Shown here piece after piece: positions 60,562 to 64,000 of a stretch of DNA of 64,000 nt (position 1 is its first letter; each line of letters starts with the position of its first letter). The translations under genes and the position numbers were made by a program. The stretch covers positions 1 to 64,000 of the forward strand of contig CBDFFR010000006.1 in NCBI GenBank assembly GCA_965246845.1, in the 5' to 3' direction. The notes under the pieces were generated by a model. That model had not been told where the DNA came from. It did no database searches and was given only the letters and a program-made list of their open reading frames with translations. This stretch comes from JBBRMW01 sp965246845. GTDB taxonomy: Bacteria; Chloroflexota; Anaerolineae; Aggregatilineales; UBA2796.

Positions 60562-63500
60562 TCAATTGCCCGGTTCCGCCTTCGTGCGCGCTTTCCGCTC
60601 CAGCGAACTCATTTTCACCTCCGGTTCGGTCGGCTCCGGGACGCTCAACGAGAGTTTTTCCAGCACGCGCAGCAGCGTCGCGCGCCACGTTTCCTCGTCT
60701 TCGGCACGCGGGACCCAGACAGAGGTGCGGCTGACGCGCGTGCCTTCGCGCAAGTAGTTTTGCAGCGCGATCCGGTCCACCTCCGCGAGGTAGGGCAGCC
60801 GTACATCGATCTGGTTCTCGTGTGCAGCAATCGCGGTCGCGCGGCATTGATAGGCAAGCAGTTTGACGCGCAATTGGAAGAGCAGGCCGTCCACCTCCGG
60901 TGGGAGCGCGCCGAAGCGATCCACCAGTTCGTTTTCAATCGAATCGATCTGCTCCATGCTTTGCACATCCGCGATGCGGCGGTAAAGCTGCATCCGGAGC
61001 GACATATCCAGGATGAACGTCGTCGGCACGAACGCGGAGACGGGCAGGTCAATCGGCAGCGTCGGACCGTTCGGCAGCAGCGATGGCGTGGGCAGCGGTT
61101 GCCCGGCTTTCAGGCGCTGGACCGCTGCCGCGAGCAGTTGGGTGTACAGGTGGAAGCCAATCGATGCGATGTAGCCGCTCTGCTTCGCGCCGAGCAAGTC
61201 GCCCGCGCCCCGGATTTCGAGGTCGCGCATCGCGATGGACATGCCCGCGCCGAGTTCGGTATATTCCGCGATGGTCTGCAGCCGCGCGCGCGCTTCTTCG
61301 GTGAGGCGTTCGAGGCGTGGATGAAAGAAATAGGCATATGCGCGGTTGATGCTGCGCCCCACGCGCCCGCGCAATTGATGAAGCTGCGCCAGCCCGAAGC
61401 GGTCCGCGCGGTCGATGATGATCGTGTTCGCGTTCGGGATGTCCAGCCCGGATTCGATGATTGTGGTCGAGAGCAGCACGTCGAAATCGCCGCGCGCGAA
61501 CGTGGTCATGATCTCTTCCAGTTCGTCTTCGCCCATCTGCCCGTGACCGATCCCGATGGTCGCTTCCGGGACCAGATTTTGCAGCCGCTGCGCGACCCCG
61601 TTGATGGTCGAGACGCGGTTATGAACGAAAAACACCTGCCCGTCGCGTTCGATCTCGCGCAAAATCGCCTGCCGCACGAGCCGATCATCGAGCGGACCGA
61701 CATGTGTGAGGACGGGCAAACGCTCCTCCGGCGGCGTCTGTAAGAGGCTGATGTCGCGCACCCCGGCGAGGCTCATGTACAGCGTGCGCGGGATCGGCGT
61801 TGCGGTCAGCGTCAGCACATCCACTTCGGCGCGCATCCGCTTCAACTTTTCCTTGTGCGTGACGCCGAAGCGCTGCTCTTCATCGACCACCAGCAAGCCG
61901 AGATCGTGGAAGACGACATCGCTCTGCAAAATACGGTGCGTGCCGATCAGAATATCGATCTGGCCGTCGCGCGCCTTGCGGATGATCTCTTCCTGCTCCT
62001 GCCGGGAGCGGAAACGCGAAATCACATCGACGCGGACCGGGAACGCGGTCAGCCGTTCGGAGAAAGTCGTGAAATGTTGCTGTGCCAGCACCGTCGTCGG
62101 GACGAGGATCGCGACCTGCTTGCCATCTATCACCGCTTTGAACGCGGCACGCAGCGCGATCTCCGTCTTGCCATAGCCGACATCGCCGCAGATCAGGCGG
62201 TCCATCGGCTGGTCGTGTTCCATATCGGCCTTGACCTCGACCAGCGCCTTGAGCTGGTCCTCCGTCTCCACATACGGGAACGACGCCTCGACCTCGTGCT
62301 GCCAGGGCGTATCCGGGCTGAAGGCATGGCCTTTGATGTGTGCGCGCGTGGCATACAGTTCGAGCAGTTCACGCGCCACCTGTTCGGCGGCGATGCGCGC
62401 GGCTTCCTTCGCCTTCGCCCATTCACCAGCTCCGAGTTTGTGCAGGGTTGGCGCGGCGTCGGTCGGACCGATATAGCGCGTCAGGCGGTCCACCTGATGA
62501 ATCGGGACGTACAGCACATCCGTCCCGGCGAATTCAATCATGAAATATTCGCGTTCGCCGCCCGCCTGCTCACGCTTGGTCAAGCCCGCGAAGCGTCCGA
62601 TTCCATACTCCGAATGGACTACGTAGTCGCCAACGGCAATATCCGCAAAGGGCGCTTCCGGCGAGCCGAGTTTGGGACCCTGACGGCGGCGCGGTTCGGG
62701 GCGCTTCCAGCCGAAAATCTCCGCATCGGTGACGAGGTGCAGCGAGCGCGGGGCATCGGGTCCGCGCAGCGTCCAGCCTTCGGCGAGCGCACCTTCAATG
62801 AAGATCGGCTGGCCGGGTTCGGGCAGCGCATCCAGCGACTCGGCCATGACTGCCTTGCGGATCGTCCGGCTGTTCTCATCCCACAGTTCCGCGAGGCGCA
62901 TAGCCTGCCGCGTGACGATCACCGCGCGTTCGCGCTTTTCGGGTTCGCGGGCCGTCTTCAAGGCTTCGAGGAAGGCGCGAAGCTGCCCCCCATAGCGGCG
63001 ACCAGGCGCGAAGAGCGCCCCGATCTGTATCGCGTCGCCGGGCTTCTCGAAAAACGCATTCTGCTCGGAGAGTCCCGCCTCGTGTTCATCCAGCCCTTCC
63101 GCGAGGAACGACCCACCGAGGTGCAACGCGCGGCGCTCCGTGAGGTGTTCGCGCAGGTCATCCCAGGTCTGGTAAGGCAGCGGATAGCTTGCCGGGATGT
63201 TGTTCGCTTCCAGCCGTTCACGCCGCCCGTTGAGCGCCTGCCCTTCAAGATCGGCAACGGTACTCGCCAGATCGTCCCAATCCTCGACGACGACGAGCGC
63301 TTTTTCCGGCAGATAATCCAGCAGGCTCGACGCGCCGCCGTACAGGTATGGCAAATAGAATTCGAGGTTCGGGAACGCGGTTTCGGAGCGCAAATCGGCC
63401 TCATCCGCAAGCGCGCTCGTCACGTCGGCTTCGGGGTCGCTTTGCGAGGCGAACCACGCACCGAGTTGATCCGCGACCGCGCCGCCATATTTCGGAAGCG

Positions 63501-64000
63501 CTTCGCGTGCGGGTGTGATGATTACGGAGGTGAGCCGTTCCGCGCTGCGCTGTGTAGCCGCGTCGAACTGCCGAATCGATTCGATCTCGTCCCCGAAGAA
63601 TTCCAGCCGGATCGGGAACGACCCCGCCGCCGGGAAAATATCGATGATGCCCCCGCGACGGCTGAACGTCCCCGGCTGCGCGACGAGCGTTTCCGGCGTG
63701 TAGCCGATGCTCAACCAACTGCGCATCAGCTTGTCCGGGTCGCTCTGCTGCCCGGTTTTCAGGATGCGCGAACCGAGTTTGAATTCGCGAGGTGGGAGCG
63801 TGTTTTGCATCAGCGCAAGCGCGGACGTGACGATGATCGGCGGGCGTTCGCCTTCCGGTCGTGGGGCGGTTCCGACGGGCGGGCAGAGCGCGGCCAGCGT
63901 CGCCATGCGGCTGCGGATCGCCGTCTCCGACCAGGGCGTGCGGTCGTAGAACAGGCTGTTCGGCTCCGCGAAGCGCAGGATCGCTTGCCCCGGCAGCCAG
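60562..64000 (-). CDS. mfd: Transcription-repair coupling factor Mfd, 5'-partial
   Basis: Mfd pushes stalled RNA polymerase off DNA and recruits UvrA. At least 1,146 residues are present and the frame stays open to the window edge (the end reads ILRFAEPNSLFYDRTPWSET), so the N-terminus lies outside. Visible parts: UvrB-like region TFSRRGGIIDIFPAAGSFPI; RNA polymerase-interacting domain DYVVHSEYGIGRFAGLTKRE; helicase motifs DRLICGDVGYGKTEIALRAA, LVVDEEQRFGVTHKEKLKRM, LTATPIPRTLYMSLAGVRDI, and STTIIESGLDIPNANTIIID; and a C-terminal TRCF domain. An ATG at 63906 is internal. The gene is intact within the window. Confidence 0.97.
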   Translation of the reverse strand, partial: WLPGQAILRFAEPNSLFYDRTPWSETAIRSRMATLAALCPPVGTAPRPEGERPPIIVTSALALMQNTLPPREFKLGSRILKTGQQSDPDKLMRSWLSIGYTPETLVAQPGTFSRRGGIIDIFPAAGSFPIRLEFFGDEIESIRQFDAATQRSAERLTSVIITPAREALPKYGGAVADQLGAWFASQSDPEADVTSALADEADLRSETAFPNLEFYLPYLYGGASSLLDYLPEKALVVVEDWDDLASTVADLEGQALNGRRERLEANNIPASYPLPYQTWDDLREHLTERRALHLGGSFLAEGLDEHEAGLSEQNAFFEKPGDAIQIGALFAPGRRYGGQLRAFLEALKTAREPEKRERAVIVTRQAMRLAELWDENSRTIRKAVMAESLDALPEPGQPIFIEGALAEGWTLRGPDAPRSLHLVTDAEIFGWKRPEPRRRQGPKLGSPEAPFADIAVGDYVVHSEYGIGRFAGLTKREQAGGEREYFMIEFAGTDVLYVPIHQVDRLTRYIGPTDAAPTLHKLGAGEWAKAKEAARIAAEQVARELLELYATRAHIKGHAFSPDTPWQHEVEASFPYVETEDQLKALVEVKADMEHDQPMDRLICGDVGYGKTEIALRAAFKAVIDGKQVAILVPTTVLAQQHFTTFSERLTAFPVRVDVISRFRSRQEQEEIIRKARDGQIDILIGTHRILQSDVVFHDLGLLVVDEEQRFGVTHKEKLKRMRAEVDVLTLTATPIPRTLYMSLAGVRDISLLQTPPEERLPVLTHVGPLDDRLVRQAILREIERDGQVFFVHNRVSTINGVAQRLQNLVPEATIGIGHGQMGEDELEEIMTTFARGDFDVLLSTTIIESGLDIPNANTIIIDRADRFGLAQLHQLRGRVGRSINRAYAYFFHPRLERLTEEARARLQTIAEYTELGAGMSIAMRDLEIRGAGDLLGAKQSGYIASIGFHLYTQLLAAAVQRLKAGQPLPTPSLLPNGPTLPIDLPVSAFVPTTFILDMSLRMQLYRRIADVQSMEQIDSIENELVDRFGALPPEVDGLLFQLRVKLLAYQCRATAIAAHENQIDVRLPYLAEVDRIALQNYLREGTRVSRTSVWVPRAEDEETWRATLLRVLEKLSLSVPEPTEPEVKMSSLERKARTKAEPGN

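Noticed and set aside
1..64000. tRNA, rRNA and CRISPR arrays
   Set aside because: I looked through the intergenic gaps and saw no cloverleaf-like or rRNA-like sequence and no regular repeat-spacer array; a covariance search would be needed to exclude a missed tRNA.

Overview
The window looks like a piece of a GC-rich bacterial chromosome, most likely Chloroflexota (Anaerolineae-like). The reasons are Thr/Pro-rich linkers after lipoprotein or membrane segments, a MurF-alanine racemase fusion, GT39-like and LIC_10190-like membrane proteins, short intergenic gaps with ATGA/GTGA/TTGA overlaps, and two families of dispersed palindromic intergenic repeats. The phylum call is inference from gene style; no rRNA or tRNA gene was seen. 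Several genes carry single-base frameshifts. The first 5.5 kb is worst affected and most of the rest is intact, so consensus sequencing errors are as likely as real decay.

Layout. 1-2 kb: a broken UvrD-type helicase and a broken, lone ccmB. 2.2-8 kb: a carbohydrate-type ABC importer (binding protein, two permeases, ATPase) translationally coupled to a CehA-type PHP phosphoesterase. 8-13.8 kb: a split MocR regulator, a membrane-anchored caspase-like protein without its catalytic dyad, a very acidic small protein with a strong promoter, a lipoprotein and an MFS transporter. 13.8-24.5 kb: GNAT/FemAB pair, fasciclin protein, PQQ-type sugar dehydrogenase, GNAT, a SpeA-like arginine decarboxylase behind a long leader with an attenuator-like hairpin, a response regulator, a TIGR03943-type protein, a degenerate receiver/kinase and a lipoprotein.

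24.7-29.2 kb holds the most unusual locus: one minus-strand operon encoding a TIR protein, a membrane protein with cytoplasmic adaptor-like domain and exported TPR-like part, and a secreted SH3/propeller protein. The first two share the same kind of N-terminal helical domain (effector-associated-domain-like). I infer an outside-to-inside signalling system with a TIR effector. 29.4-32 kb: cupin and two membrane proteins. 32-36.4 kb: an extracytoplasmic redox operon (sulfite-oxidase-like molybdoenzyme, pentaheme cytochrome, Tat protein, CcdA, TlpA-like thioredoxin).

36.4-45.5 kb: DUF427, MurF-Alr, DUF177, a primary-type sigma factor, an SdrD-B-like protein, methyltransferase and methylmalonyl-CoA epimerase, then an HTH/basic-repeat/HD/CHAD-like protein that could tie polyphosphate granules to DNA. 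45.5-52.8 kb: two paralogous exported proteins (one fused to FKBP isomerase), class I aldolase, a GT39-like enzyme, Nudix. 52.8-58 kb: a signalling cluster (three response regulators, a GAF histidine kinase) with DoxX and Tat ferritin-like proteins. 58-64 kb: Nudix, Era, a DUF4325/PIN pair and Mfd, which runs off the end.
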